From Melastoma dodecandrum (lineage: Eukaryota > Streptophyta > Magnoliopsida > Myrtales > Melastomataceae), in assembly GCA_029817715.1 (NCBI GenBank), contig JARUPY010000499.1:124001-188000 (forward strand): a stretch of 64,000 nt of DNA. Reading direction: 5' to 3'. Shown here one piece after another: positions 21,540-33,640 of this stretch. Under the pieces are notes generated by a model. The model was not told the origin of the DNA and did not search any database. It saw nothing but the letters and a program-made list of their open reading frames with translations. Numbering within the stretch: position 1 is the stretch's first letter; each line of letters begins with the position of its first letter. The translations under genes and the position numbers were made by a program.

Positions 21540-21801
21540 TTTGGGCTTTGGCTTTTTTATTTTCAGGACACTTTATTCTGAAGAAACGTGGGAGTCAAAG
21601 GTTTTCCCTTTTGAACTCCATTTCTACCAAAAAGAAGGTTATATCCCTTTTGAAATGTCGAGTAAATCTCAACTTTGGACAGCACAGGGATTTAGACCGA
21701 GTGGTTTTGTCGAAGTGCACAAAATACGAGTTTGGGTTGATCCAATTTCCACATCAGAAATGATGGCCAGATCACATCTGCATCTGGTTCTGCAAAGTTG
21801 A
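21540..21801 (+). other. Unidentified coding-like fragment split by the CRM-like element, right part
   Basis: An 86-codon open frame ends in a TGA. It includes RTLYSEETWESKVFPFEL, HFYQKEGYIPFEMSSKSQ and VWVDPISTSEMMARSHLHL. The composition looks like a real protein C-terminus, and a TTTTCAG acceptor-like site precedes GACACTTT at about 21566. The left part is 15461-15722. I do not recognise the family; it may be a captured or broken host gene. Confidence 0.45.
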
Positions 21802-21898
21802 GAGCTGTACAGAAGAATCAGGGGGAGAGCCAAATTGACTTACATTTCCCAACTTCAATGGGATATAGATCAGTCGTTGAGAACTACAAATGAATGAC

Positions 21899-24800
21899 TC
21901 AAGATAAATATGGCCTGTTTTCGGGATTGATTTCGACTATTCCCTCACTACCTGCTGAAGAAACTAATGTGTTCCCCACAACCGAGTGTTGTGGTTCGCT
22001 TCCTGTTTGACTCTGAACTTGCCGAAGTTCTTGGAGATCCCTTGTGGCCCTAAACCTGGGATCTTGAGTTAAGCTACCTGGTCCCGGTATCGTGTCAGGG
22101 ACTTCCATTCTTCTTTCAAGCATGTTCACTACTTCAGACATTGTGGGTCTTGGTGCTGGAGATGCATGTGTACACATCAGTGCAACTTTCAGGACCATTT
22201 CCACTTCTTCTTTGTCGAATTCGGACTTAAAGATCTTGTCAACGAGCTCCATCAGATTCCCAGATTGGTATAGATGATATGCCTGAAATAGAAAGAACCA
22301 GAGATTCAGTCTGACCACCCAGAATTGTATGATACAATTGGTGTGATGAAATCCGGATCAATCGGGAGAAGGGAAATCACCCAATCCAATATGCAAAAGT
22401 GATCTTCACTTGGCACAAAGCTATTGTTGTTTAGACCACTAACAATTTCCAATACAACTACTCCAAAGCTGTAAACATCTGCTTTATAGGACAGGTAGCC
22501 CCACAATGCATACTCTGGTGCCATGTATCCTCTGCAAAGGAGAAAATGGTATATCTCTATCTCAGAACTAGATAATAAATGCATTCATTTTTGGCTTGGT
22601 CTCTGAAAAAAGAATATCAACGCACATTGTTCCAGCAACTTTGGTGCTAACATGAGTTTTTTCCACCTCATCAAGCCTTGCCAATCCGAAATCTGATATC
22701 TTAGGGTTTAACTCTTCATCAAGAAGCACATTTGTGGCTTTAATATCTCTATGAACAATTCTCAACCGAGATTCTTCATGCAGAAAAGCTAGTCCTTTGG
22801 CTATGCCAACAATAATTCTTAGCCGTGTAGGCCAATCCAAGTGGAGTCGCTCGTGCTCAGGACCTGCAGACCACCCAAAACAACATCATCCCTCATGTTG
22901 TCTTCTGTTTCAACTATCGGTGTCTCTGATTAGATCATACTATATCGAATAGCAGTAATGATTCAGTGTAATGAGAAAGGAATGCTCACCGAACATTGCA
23001 CGGGACAAGCTGTTGTTAACCATGTACTCGTAGACCAACATTAATTGATCGCCTTCGATGCAGCAACCATGAAGCTTGACAAGATTCGGATGCTGCAGAC
23101 AAGAAATCATTCCCACTTCATTAAGAAATTCACGATTTCCTTGCCTTGATCGGGATGACAGTTGCTTAACTGCTATCACAGTGCCGTCAGACAGTTGACC
23201 CTGCATGGAGCATCTTTGCAGGTTAATGATGGGGAATGCACGAGACAGTTTTGTTTATCTACAAGTAAGATGGCTCGTAACGTACCTTGTATACAGGACC
23301 AAAGCCACCTTCTCCAATCTTACATTCAGGATCGAAGTCATTTGTGGCAGTTTTAATTTGCTTTAAGGTGAAAATCCGTGTTTGCAGACTCAGATCTTCA
23401 AAGTTCTCTGAAGACAAATTCAGTATAAGAATCGGCAACAATTATTAACTCGAACCAACTGACGACAAAGAGTTGATAGAAATGTTTATGGGATGCCTCT
23501 CGAAATGACTAAACTTTCAATAAGACAACACGTAGGATGGATGAAAGTTAAAACATGGTAGTTTTCCCACATGTTTCCTATAATTCCAGATTGAAGAGGC
23601 TGACTTTAATTGCCATAATAAAAAAACTCTGACGAATGGACTCCTACCATTAGTTGCCAAATTTTTCTTTCTTCGTTTCCCTCTTATGTGCAATACCAAC
23701 CACACAAAACCAAGAATGAGAGATGCCAGAAAGATGGATCCAAGTCCAACGAAGATATGTACTTTTCCCTTTTTCCCTTCAACAGGACAACCTTTTGAAT
23801 CTGCCAAAGAAAGCAAAAACATAAGGAAATTATCACGGTGGAGATATTTGTTTGAAGTGAAGAAAAAGGTCCCACCACTTGACAGCATTACAAGAGAATA
23901 AAAGCTTGATCAGTTGATCTTACGAAAAATAGATGTTAGAAGCAGTTAATCAAATGAAATGTAGGAATTGAAGATATCAGCCTGCTTAAGAAGTTAGACC
24001 ACCCCTCCTCCTTGGCACTTGTACATTAGCCCAAATTCTGTAGAATGTTTTTCCAATCTAATTCTGGAATAGAAGTTAGCTGAACCAAATTGAAAACTGA
24101 ACCACGGATAAGTAGGCCAGAGATTTAAAAAATATTAGTTGACCAAATGTTTCAAATAGTAACTTGCACATAACCTGCATGATGGGAAGGGTGCTGTAGT
24201 CTGACAATGGATATTTGAGTTACTCGGGGAAAGTTAGAATGATCTACTTACTCGAAGCAATGGAGATGGCTGATATGAGGGGACCATATACTCCTCTAAG
24301 AGGAATCCTCGTCGTCCCTTTTCCAGCCCAGTAAAGCCGGATTTCTAGCACATTTTCCGTCACGGTAACATTAAAAGCTTCGATTGCTGGCTTCTGAACT
24401 CCACCGGCCTCATGCTCAATATTGAAGTCCTTCCTGACTAATTTATCCTGCAGTGAGACTGAGCATTTACATCATATTCGTCCTCACTTTGACAGGGAGA
24501 TGGCACTGGTATTGTCAATGAATACCTGGACATAGATATCAAAGAACCGTCTTCCAAGGCTGACATATGTGTTGTCACTGTCAAATTGTATCTCTGCAAA
24601 ACGCAGAAGGAGAGTGTACTGTCCATTTTCTAGGCAAGGAAAGAAGTAAGTCAATAATATAGGGGCTATTCTTGCAGTTGCATCCAGCACACTGACATTT
24701 GGTGCAGACAAGGACACTGTGTAAATCTTGTTTAGAATGTTATTATCGTCCATGAAGTCTCCGGTACTACTAAATCCCCAGTAGCTGTTAGTGTTCCAGA

Positions 24801-27800
24801 ATAAGTTTGCTGTACCACCCTGAATATTTCCATCTCCCTCATAAATGAAAGTCCTTTTGTTTTCCTTGATTTCTGTATCGTTTCCTCCACAGTTCACGAA
24901 ATGGCATCTCGAAACTGTCCAAACATTCATACAAGGGAGCATCATGAGCCAACAATGCCAGTTTAATTACTTTCATGAGGTGTTATAGAGGCCTGCATGG
25001 TCTTCAAAGTGTAAACTGCTTACCATGGGGGCACTGAAAGTTGTCCATGCATGGGAAAGTTCTGCTTCTGTTAAACAAAAATGTATGCTGTTAAAAGTCA
25101 TTACTCTTTTGCAGATTCCTCGCAATAATAAAGCTGCTGCAATTTAAAAAACATCTCACGAGTTCTTATTCCCCAGAAAACTTCTGAAGAGATTCAGATT
25201 AAGATACCTGAGAAGAAAAAGGAAAAATTACAAGATTTGATTGAAGCCTACCATATCCACAGATAACGAAAGGCAGACCCGGAACTCACAGGTTATCTTG
25301 ACAAGCTGGTTGATTTGAACTCTGCCACTCAAAGTTATTATAGGACAGATCCCTAAATTCAAGCAAAACCAGCCATCCAATGTTACCAAAATAAGAGCAT
25401 AAAAGCAACATGATAAACACCCATAAGACAATTTGAGGCATGGAATATTTGCATCCAGAATTTAGATGAGAATAAAATAGTTATTTTAGCTATGAAAAAA
25501 AAACAAGCATAACATACACGCTAGTTCCTGCCTTCAAGATCGACAGAGGTACTGGTCCAGTCATCTTATTGCCAGTCAAAAAACTACAGAAAATATTAAC
25601 ATCGGTTAGCACAACTAAAACTTCAAATAAAAATATAACAAAAATCTGGTGACAGTATTCCACTCATTTCCAAGAATTCTACACCACAGATCATTACGGC
25701 ACACTTTGAATCAAGGACTAAGGAATTGGATGAGAAATAGATGTAGAAAGAAATGATGACTACTGAGTGAAGGACTAATGATCCATTTTCTATGTCATTT
25801 TGGTACTGCCATGAAGAACAATCATGGCTGTAAATAATCATGACTTATAAGAAAAAGTTTATTTTTTCGAGATTTCGAGTCAAATGAAGAGCCAGAGAAT
25901 AGTAGGCCACAGTTTCTCTCCTGGGGTCATCCTCTAGCCGCTGCAATCTACTTACATGAATCTCAGGGTTTTGGCAGTGATAGTAGCTGGAATTTGCCCA
26001 ACTAAATTATTGAAGCTGACATCCCTGCAATGAAATCATAGAAAGATAAGAATGGGCTCTCCTACCTTATGGGGAGAGGTACTGGATAGAGGGAAGAGCG
26101 GCACGCCTAGTCCATTGCTGGCGTAAAGAACTTCTCCAAGCATGTGCATTCTTTATTAATAAATTACCTTTAACTACAGGATTTTTTTTACACAAAAGCC
26201 ATCCATCATTGGGATTAGATCTATAAGGACTACCCAGTTGCATGGTTTCATGAACTTCCGATTCCTATGAGCACCGTCATAATTAATGTGAAATGAGCTT
26301 CTGATTCCTACGAGAAACTTACTTTAAAGATGCACATTGATGATCACCAATTATACATACAGAAAGATTACAAAGTCTCTTACTGCTAGTCATGTTTCTT
26401 AATCTAACTTTCAAAATCAATAAAGTGGATAACAAACTAGTAAAAGGAACATCAAGAATCACAACTTACAAGACTCATACTTACAGCACTTGTAGATATG
26501 TCATAGTCCAGATGTCCTGAGGGATGGCCCCTGATAGATTACAGTTCCTTAGGACCCTATATTCAAGAAGAGAGCCACAGACCATTACACCGTGAAAGAA
26601 AAACAGAAGATAGAAAACCGATTCCTCGAAACAACAACGGTATACAAGAACCAAACCGACAATTTTACAAGGGCCGTCATATTTGTCACGTCAGGAAATT
26701 GCTGTGCGGGGGTCACCATGTCGCTTATCCTTCTGCAACAGAATACAGCTAGTCATAAACTCTTTAAGTCGGCATGTAAAGTGTACAAGGGGAATCTCAA
26801 CATCGGAGGGCATAAAATTCAGAAGTAGAAAGACAAAGGCATATATGCTCACAGCTCTTCCATGGCACTCAAGAGAGAAATCTTCGCCGGAATAGGACCC
26901 TCCAGTCCACTTGCATGCAGTTCACTTCATTTTAAACATATTGATCAAATATTGTGACTAACTAAACATAACGCTTGCTTTTTCCAGGGAATCTAATACC
27001 AGCCAAGAAGAAAACATCTTACAATCGTTGCAGCTGTTTCCAGTTTTGGATGTATTCAGGTATTGCACCGGTTAAGTTGTTATCATCTATCCTACTGCCA
27101 TATGCAAAATGAAAGAGGAAATGTGAGACATGGTTACTTTTTTTTATACCAGCAAGAAGTTAGGGAATAAATGACTTACAAGTCTGTGAGATTGACTAGC
27201 CCAGCAAAGGATGCAGGTAAGCTTCCTGTCAACAAGTTAGATGACAGCAACCTGAAAGCATGGTGGCCTGACTTTCTTGTAAATTTGTATCACCAGTATA
27301 ATTCAGAGAAATTTCAGAGGAATCTTACAGAGTTTTCAGATTGGTTAAACTCCCAATCTCACTGGGAATTGTTCCGACGAATTGATTTGCTTCAAGACAG
27401 CTTAATGAAAAATAAAAGAAACAAACTAATAAAATTAGTGTCCATACAAATGCAGCACTTATACTAACCAATGTGGAATGGGTAAATCAATATACATTAT
27501 GAATAGGCTCATAGGAAAGACCAAATGATGCCCATCACATTTACACATGTTTAAGTGCAAATGCAAGTTCAGCGGACATGTAAAAGAATTCAAACTTACA
27601 GATAAGTGAGGGAGGTGATATTCCCCAACATCTTTGGTATCTCTCCACTCAACCTATTCACGAGCAGAGTCCTGCATGGCCAATCTAAGTAACTCACTAC
27701 AAAGTCAGTTGGAAATGCAGGAACATATAACTTGATACATGAAGATCTTACAGAACAGTCAGCTGTGAAGAAGCTAATTCTTCAGGTATCGACCCATAGA

Positions 27801-28655
27801 TGTAGTTGTAAGAGAAGTCACTGTGAAACAGATTTAGCATTATTGCATCAGATAATGCAATATCAGTCAAATGGATCACAACCAACATGGATTGCAAAAG
27901 CAAGAAATTTCGTTAGGCTACATGATATTGCTCTTACATTTCTGTCAGGTAAGGAAGCCTAGCAAGCTCAGGTGGAATAATTCCAGGCAGACTAAAGCCC
28001 TTGAAGGCTCTGCACAAAAAATGGGTTAACCTCAGTGGGCAGAAAAAACCCTTTGGCGAGGCCAAGATATAGCTTGCAGCATTTGGAAATAACTTGTTTC
28101 TAGTATGCACGAGTAAATTTTATTGACAAGAGGACACAAGGATGATTGTATAAACTTAAAAGTGAAGAAACCTCTGAAATAACATCAAGAGCAATAATGG
28201 CAGAACACTTATCTTCTTAACTTTAGACCTGGTTTCCTTATCAATACAAGTTTTCTCAATGCTAAACAAAAGATAAGTCTCTCCTGACTTGGAAATCCTA
28301 TTGCTAACTAAGATCAGGCTTTTTTTAACTCACTAATACATTAGCTTGTCCGGTCCACCGATAACTTATATTTATCGGTTCAAAATACACAAAAGCAGAG
28401 AACTAGATATTTATATAAGAAAAATGAGAACCTTGTTCGGATTCAGAGTTCAGGAAAAAAATGAGAGCATAACAGGTGCATACATCTTGGCAACATGGCA
28501 ATAGGCATCGCTGAAGTTACAGTCACAACCAATGGTGCTTTCAGTTCCGATAGGTGATTCAGCTCCCAGGCCAAAACTTTTAACTTCACAAGAAGCGTCA
28601 TCAAACTCCCAATACTTGGAGCCCATCTTCGTTGCAATTTGTTGAAGGATATTAA
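21899..28655 (-). CDS. LRR-malectin receptor-like kinase, RKF1-like (LRR-VIII-2); first exon unresolved
   Basis: Twenty-two exons were placed by GT-AG sites: 28484-28655, 27938-28009, 27752-27820, 27600-27671, 27329-27400, 27180-27251, 27023-27091, 26853-26924, 26661-26732, 26485-26556, 25956-26024, 25518-25583, 25290-25352, 25024-25067, 24526-24914, 24252-24447, 23648-23800, 23286-23407, 22990-23200, 22626-22863, 22381-22531, 21899-22282. They total 2900 nt and give one unbroken frame of 965 residues, good evidence for an intact gene. Order: N-cap with CDCNF, about ten LRRs in 66-72 nt phase-locked exons, malectin-like domain ([25 protein letters not shown]), transmembrane helix ([20 protein letters not shown]) and kinase ([47 protein letters not shown]). 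Lysine, HRD and DFG are all present. It should be a plasma-membrane receptor with an extracellular LRR-malectin part. The signal-peptide exon upstream was not found with certainty. Confidence 0.93.
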
Positions 28656-29999
28656 CTGAATTGAAAACATTCCAGGCAGAAAACAAGTTTATATAAGCAA
28701 AATGCAAGACCTAAACTGTCATTCAATTAAGTTATCACAAGAGCTTCGGGACTGAAACAGGAAACCCATTACAGCTTTCCTTCAACACCAGTAGGTCGTG
28801 AAATACCATCTAATGGTTAACTTACTTCTGGATAAATAATTCAGGAAAACCATGGAATCATCAGAAACTACCCTACTGGGCCAGCCCAGCTTAGTGAAGA
28901 ATCCCTCATTTCATTGCCCACAATGCAAGATAAGACAATTATCCGGCATTCTACTTTCAGTCGCAAACGGATCGTTCATCTATCAAGCAAGAACAGCTGA
29001 ATCGCATGAATTAAAATAATTATTCCAAGTCAATACGATAAGAAAAAAAAATGCAAATCCGGGTCCAGGAAGACGCTTTTTTTTTTCTTCCTTCCAAAGA
29101 ATCTCTAGAAAACAAGTGTCCACTATCCGAATCTGGCCATACTTTCTTCTTGGGGAAGCTTGGATTCTGCCATTCTGACCATCCTGAAGCAGCTCAATGC
29201 GAAAACCAGCAAAACGAGCGACTCCCTTCCGAGCATTTCTCACTATCTGAGCTCAAAAGTAAACCGAAGAAGGAAAAAAAATGATTACCGCTAGAACTTC
29301 CACAGCTTCAAATAATTGCACAGAAAACGACAAAAAGAAAAACATCGGATCTGATGTTGGGTAATAGACAAACAAGCCGAGCTACCACTCAAATTCAGGA
29401 GACGCGTTAGGCTAATCCACAAATTGGCCCACCGCAGGAAACCTCCGTCGTTGTCCTTGTCTCCCTTCAAGCAGAGTTATTACCTTTAGCCAGAACAAAA
29501 ATGCGAGGGACTAATATCAACGGTTTGATGGCGGCTCTTCAATGGAAAGAGCAACTTTTGTCTCTGGGCATTTGACCAGTAAAAAGCAAAAACTTTCCTG
29601 CACTAGAAGGGGGCCTTTTACTGTTTTATCTCACAATTAAAAAGTTTTAAAGAATATTTAGTTCTTACCGGCTTCGTCGGATTCAGACCAGGAAGCAGCC
29701 AGGTAAATGAACAGGAGGTTCAGTATCGGTCAACTGAGGTGGGAGAATACCGGTTGGCTTTCAACTCATTTCTTCAAGGATACCTCCAACAGCGAGAAAA
29801 AGGACATCTTGTATCCAACGGGAGCCTACAAATGGTGGTTTTGGGACAAAAAAAGAAAACCGAAGTGGCCAAGAGACCATGTCGCCTTTTTCCGGTCTGG
29901 ATATCTATTCATGTCATTTTCAACCCTGCTATTTAAAGCAGCCCACCAGCTTAGACATTTATGTCTGTCCTAAAAGCTTCATTAGTTCAAGGCTATGTG
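28656..29999. other. Upstream region of the receptor kinase, 5' exon and promoter expected here
   Basis: The missing first exon must end with one base of a split codon. A phase-compatible donor (AGAA|GTAAGT, minus strand, 28825/28826) follows a short open stretch MVFLNYLSR. A better-looking signal-like stretch at 29289-29345 (MFFFLSFSVQLFEAVEVLA, donor GTAATC) has the wrong phase. Neither is convincing. The 29.5-30.0 kb part has ORFs of under 90 codons that I do not recognise. Confidence 0.4.
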
Positions 30000-30213
30000 T
30001 GAAAATCAGAGTTACTACTTGGCATTAATTATGAAAACATTCTCATGACATTCTCGAGCCCTCCACTTTTGGTAGTGAAACATTTAGTGATTTAGTAGTG
30101 GAACATTTAGTGTCTTGTATTCACTGTTTAAATTGACTATAAAGACAGCATCATGTAAACACATTTGAATCAATTATCGAACATTCCTTTCAGCCGCAGT
30201 TTGAAATCGTTCA
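30000..30213 (+). repeat. Left LTR of outer copia element
   Basis: It begins TGAAAATCAGAG and ends GTTCA. Homologous to 41162-41376. Confidence 0.9.
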
Positions 30214-30844
30214 TGGCATCAGAGCAAATCTCCGATCTTACACTTCCGCCCTTGTCGTCGCCTGTGACCTCGGTCACCCACAACTCGGTTCATCCCCCTG
30301 GCTTCTATTTAGCCCCCGTGACGTTGCCTCTCCCGATAGTTGCCCTCGACTCGGCGCCTCCCCTTGGCTTCACTTCGGCCACCTCGACGCTGCCTCTCCC
30401 AACAACAACCCCTTCAGGCATGTTGTTGTCCTCGTCGTTGGCCTCGGCTGCCTTCGATGCACTACCTCACCTTGGCTTCTCCTCGGCCACCACATCGCTA
30501 CCTATCGCGATGACAATGCTTCCATCTCTGGGTTTGCCATCCTTTGCGCCGCTGCCTCCGATCATCAATATTGTCACTGTCAAGCTTTCTCACGACAACT
30601 ATCCTCTTTGATTGTCACTGGCTTCATCATATCTCTTCACTTATGCCCTCATGCCTTATGTGGATGGAAGTGTGAGACAACAATCCACTGAGCTTGTCTT
30701 ACCGAATGGTATGAGGATTCCAAATCCAGAGCTGCTTAGCTGAAAACAAATCATGCCATCCGGGAGAATCTTCTAGCAACGATGACGTCAGAGATGATGC
30801 TTGAGGTATATGATATCCTTCCCGCTTATGAGATATGATCGACT
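30213..30844 (+). pseudogene. Copia gag, N-terminal part
   Basis: The start codon at 30213 overlaps the LTR end and primer site (TGGCATCAGAGC at 30215-30226, a one-base variant of the iMet site). MASEQISDLTLPPLSSP leads into a long Pro/Ser/Leu/Ala-rich tract with repeated LGFSSAT-like units, then VKLSHDNYPL and a stop. Beyond the stop the frame continues to AYEI, then TGA where the copia consensus has a tryptophan (EIW), just at the nested insertion. Confidence 0.75.
30840..30844. repeat. Target site duplication CGACT, left copy
   Basis: Identical to 37342-37346. Removing one copy plus 30845-37341 rejoins gag in frame at STLQRRFLQ. Confidence 0.93.
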
Positions 30845-31466
30845 TGTGAAAAATTCACACAATCACAGGAATAACAAACAAAGAAAATAGCGGAAGACTG
30901 GATCGATTACGCGGGTTTACGGTTACCGAGAAAGATCAAGGGAAAAGAAAACGTACATGTATTCGTCACGTTCGCCATACCGTAAAGCTGATGATTGTAA
31001 CCTGGGCGGCGTAGATCTTCTTCCCCTTTTCCTTCCCGTACGGCTGCTCTCGATGGAGGAGGCCAAAATAAAAGAAACTAACCATCTGTCTTTTCTGTCA
31101 GGGTGATTAACCCAGATATAAGGAAAACCTAATAAAGGATTTCCTTTATGAAATGTCAGTTTTGCCCCTTAGTTAAATAATTGTTTGAATGACAGGGGAA
31201 GTGACCTATCCGTAATATATCGTAGCCTATGTCCTATCCATCAATGGACCATAGGTTATAAAATAGTCTACACCCAACCGTAAGCCACATTAGACAAACG
31301 AGATGCGCATATCCCAATGACTTAAGCGATTTAGTGGGATTTCATGCATTGTCTTTATGTCACAACCTGTTTTATAAAATATAATTTAATAAAGTAAAAT
31401 AAAATAAATAAAAGAAAATTAAAAATAAACAATTAATGGAAGCCCAAAAATCAGAAATTTCTAACA
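30845..31466 (-). repeat. 3' LTR of nested element
   Basis: 622 bp. Plus-strand ends are TGTGAAAAATTC and TTTCTAACA; on the minus strand it starts TGTTAGAAATT. It contains AATGACAGGGGAAGTG, absent from the other copy. Confidence 0.93.
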
Positions 31467-31480
31467 TTCTCCCACTTGGG
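31467..31480 (-). other. Polypurine tract of nested element
   Basis: On the minus strand CCCAAGTGGGAGAA directly precedes the TGTTAG start of the 3' LTR, a form common in plant copia elements. Confidence 0.75.
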
Positions 31481-31998
31481 TAACATTAATTGTACCTGAA
31501 AAATATTTTAGAAAATGACTCTCAGGCTGTGACATCTGTATGGCCAATATAAAGACAACATCTCAAACAACCCCGACCAACTAAATTATCCAGCATCGAA
31601 CTATGACCGTCAGAGCATCACTCAATGATACAAGACAACCATAATCACAACACTAAGCAATCAAGCCGTCACGGGTCAATGTGGCAGTGTAGCCGAATTA
31701 GCATCCCTTATGTGATTAAATTTGATGCTAATTCAGTCGGTCCTAATCTTTCTGTGACCTTATGCCCATAACGAGCCAGAAAGACCTTTGAGCAAATGAT
31801 GCTCCTTTATATGTCTCATAAACTTTAATGTGCGCAAAATTTACGGTGCTTTATCAGAGACAAACTTTAGTAACAATACCGTCCTACTTGAGACTAAGCA
31901 CCAAGTCTCAAGATTTTCTTTAATAACTGTCATGTGCACAAGATATAAAAGTAACTGGATGCATGCAAAATATATATATAATGTCGATTAGAAGATAC

Positions 31999-32211
31999 TC
32001 AATATCCAACAAAAATCGAAAGTACAAAAATAAAATGTCGGATACAACCAAAGAGTATCATAAGCTCCCACTGACCGAAAATATTGAAGAACTCTAGGTC
32101 ACCCATGTCTATAACATGTTTCTTAAAAGCTACGGGTCTAAGTCCTTTAGTCAGTGGATCTGCTAACATCGACACTGTAACCTTATATCTCGGTGAAATC
32201 AGATAAACCAT
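31999..32211 (-). pseudogene. RNase H C-terminal remnant of copia pol
   Basis: The open segment contains MLADPLTKGLRPVAFKKHV, matching the closing ADPLTKGL block of copia RNase H. It lies 0.5 kb inside the purine tract, as expected for the end of pol. Upstream on the minus strand, nothing resembling reverse transcriptase with a YVDD motif is visible. Confidence 0.7.
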
Positions 32212-32994
32212 CCGTTAACTTTATGTTTTCAAAGAAGCCGGATGAAACAAACCTAGCACTACTCCTCTGTATGTGTCAAAAACATGAATCTCGCAAGAGT
32301 CTTTATGTTGCCATAAAAGACATTCAAACTTGACATAACCGTCACGCTCAAGATAAACACCGGATCTTGAGTTTTTTTCAACTACGGCACATAACCAAAA
32401 CAACAGTAATTGATGATCGTCAAAATAAACAAGTACATGTATCAAACATGTGTTGACAGTTCATAAACATGTCTTTTAATCAAGACAGATATGAGGCTCC
32501 CACTAACCAAGCAAATAAAAACATGCCACGTAGAATAACAATAAGGGCTCGTTAGGCTCCACGTGATATTCCTCTTGGTTAGAAATCAGTCGATACCGCA
32601 CTAATATCATAGTAATTGGCATAATTATTCAAATTTATCTCGACTGCGGTAGTTTCAAAACGCCACCACTCGACCTTTTAAAATGATAATTCAATTAACG
32701 AGAGTGGTGTACGTAAGAAGCCTCAACATCCAACACAATATCAAGAAAATCTAATGCTGGATAATGCTCTAATGAGCGTCAACAATAACTCCTACTAATA
32801 AAAACAATTAAATAATTAAGTTGAGGAGCTCCCACTGAAATAATATATCATCATAAATTTAAGATCTCCCACAAGTTTATTAAAACATGATTACTCAAGG
32901 CATTCAATCTTTGATTGTGTGCCCATCAAGCTCTAAGCAGATGTTACAAACACCACAACACGTATCACATAAGCAACTCCACAGATCTCAATAA

Positions 32995-33019
32995 GCGAGT
33001 CGCTTTGGCAACCAAACAC
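32995..33019 (-). repeat. Dispersed unit with TTTGGCAACCAAACA, copy 1
   Basis: CGCTTTGGCAACCAAACAC. On the minus strand the codons read V-F-G-C-Q-S-D-S-L. Related to the other five copies in this element. Confidence 0.55.
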
Positions 33020-33401
33020 CCGTGTTATCATGTGAAATCTTCTAACTCCGGGATGCTCGTAAGACCTTATGTAACTCACAAGCAAACAAAATGACATACT
33101 TAAGAAATTCACGTTGATATATAAGTGTACATTAAGATTTATCATCTTATACAAGTCAATTCGAGACCTCTAAATCTTTATCATTTTAAGCTAACCAAAA
33201 GAGACTGTTTATACAAAAATAATACATAAACTAGTGAGCAACCGATAGTATTACAACTATCAAATAGAGACCAACACAATTGATCTCCTCAGAAATACTT
33301 GAAATGCACCAAATGCAAGAACCAAACATCTTTGGGCAGAAAGGTCCCTACACTAGTACACTCAAGTCTCCAAATATACCCTCAACAAGATAAAGATAAT
33401 C

Positions 33402-33640
33402 TCAGTTGTCACTTTAAGCGAGCCATTTTGGCGGTCAAACACACAAAGCGATTTCTCGCTCGTTGAGAACACATGCGATTGTGAGAAAACTTCAGTTGTC
33501 ACTCTAGCTGAGCCAATTTGGCAGCCAAACAACTAAAGCACAAATGTAAAGTAACTCACCCAGATGCACATGCCCGTGAAGCACGTCACTTGTCATTGCA
33601 AAGGAGCCACTTTGGCAGCCAAGCGCTTACAACACAAGTA
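33402..33640 (-). repeat. Degenerate tandem array, three units of about 90-94 bp
   Basis: Units start with TTGTCAC or TGTCATT at 33406, 33496 and 33590, and contain GAGCCATTTTGGCGGTCAAA, GAGCCAATTTGGCAGCCAAA and GAGCCACTTTGGCAGCCAA. Minus-strand translations share FGCQxGS and VT, but in-frame TAG/TAA occur, so a present coding role is unlikely. Confidence 0.6.

Noticed and set aside
29289..29345. Signal-peptide-like first exon of the receptor kinase
   Set aside because: Its donor leaves a complete codon, but the next exon needs one carried base, so the frame would break.
30237..30611. Pro/Ser/Leu-rich ORF as a separate host gene
   Set aside because: It begins at the copia primer site and leads into a copia gag motif (VKLSHDNYPL), so it is the element's gag N-terminus.
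33402..33640. Regularly spaced repeats as a CRISPR-like array
   Set aside because: Repeats are too degenerate, only three in a row, and the setting is a plant retrotransposon.
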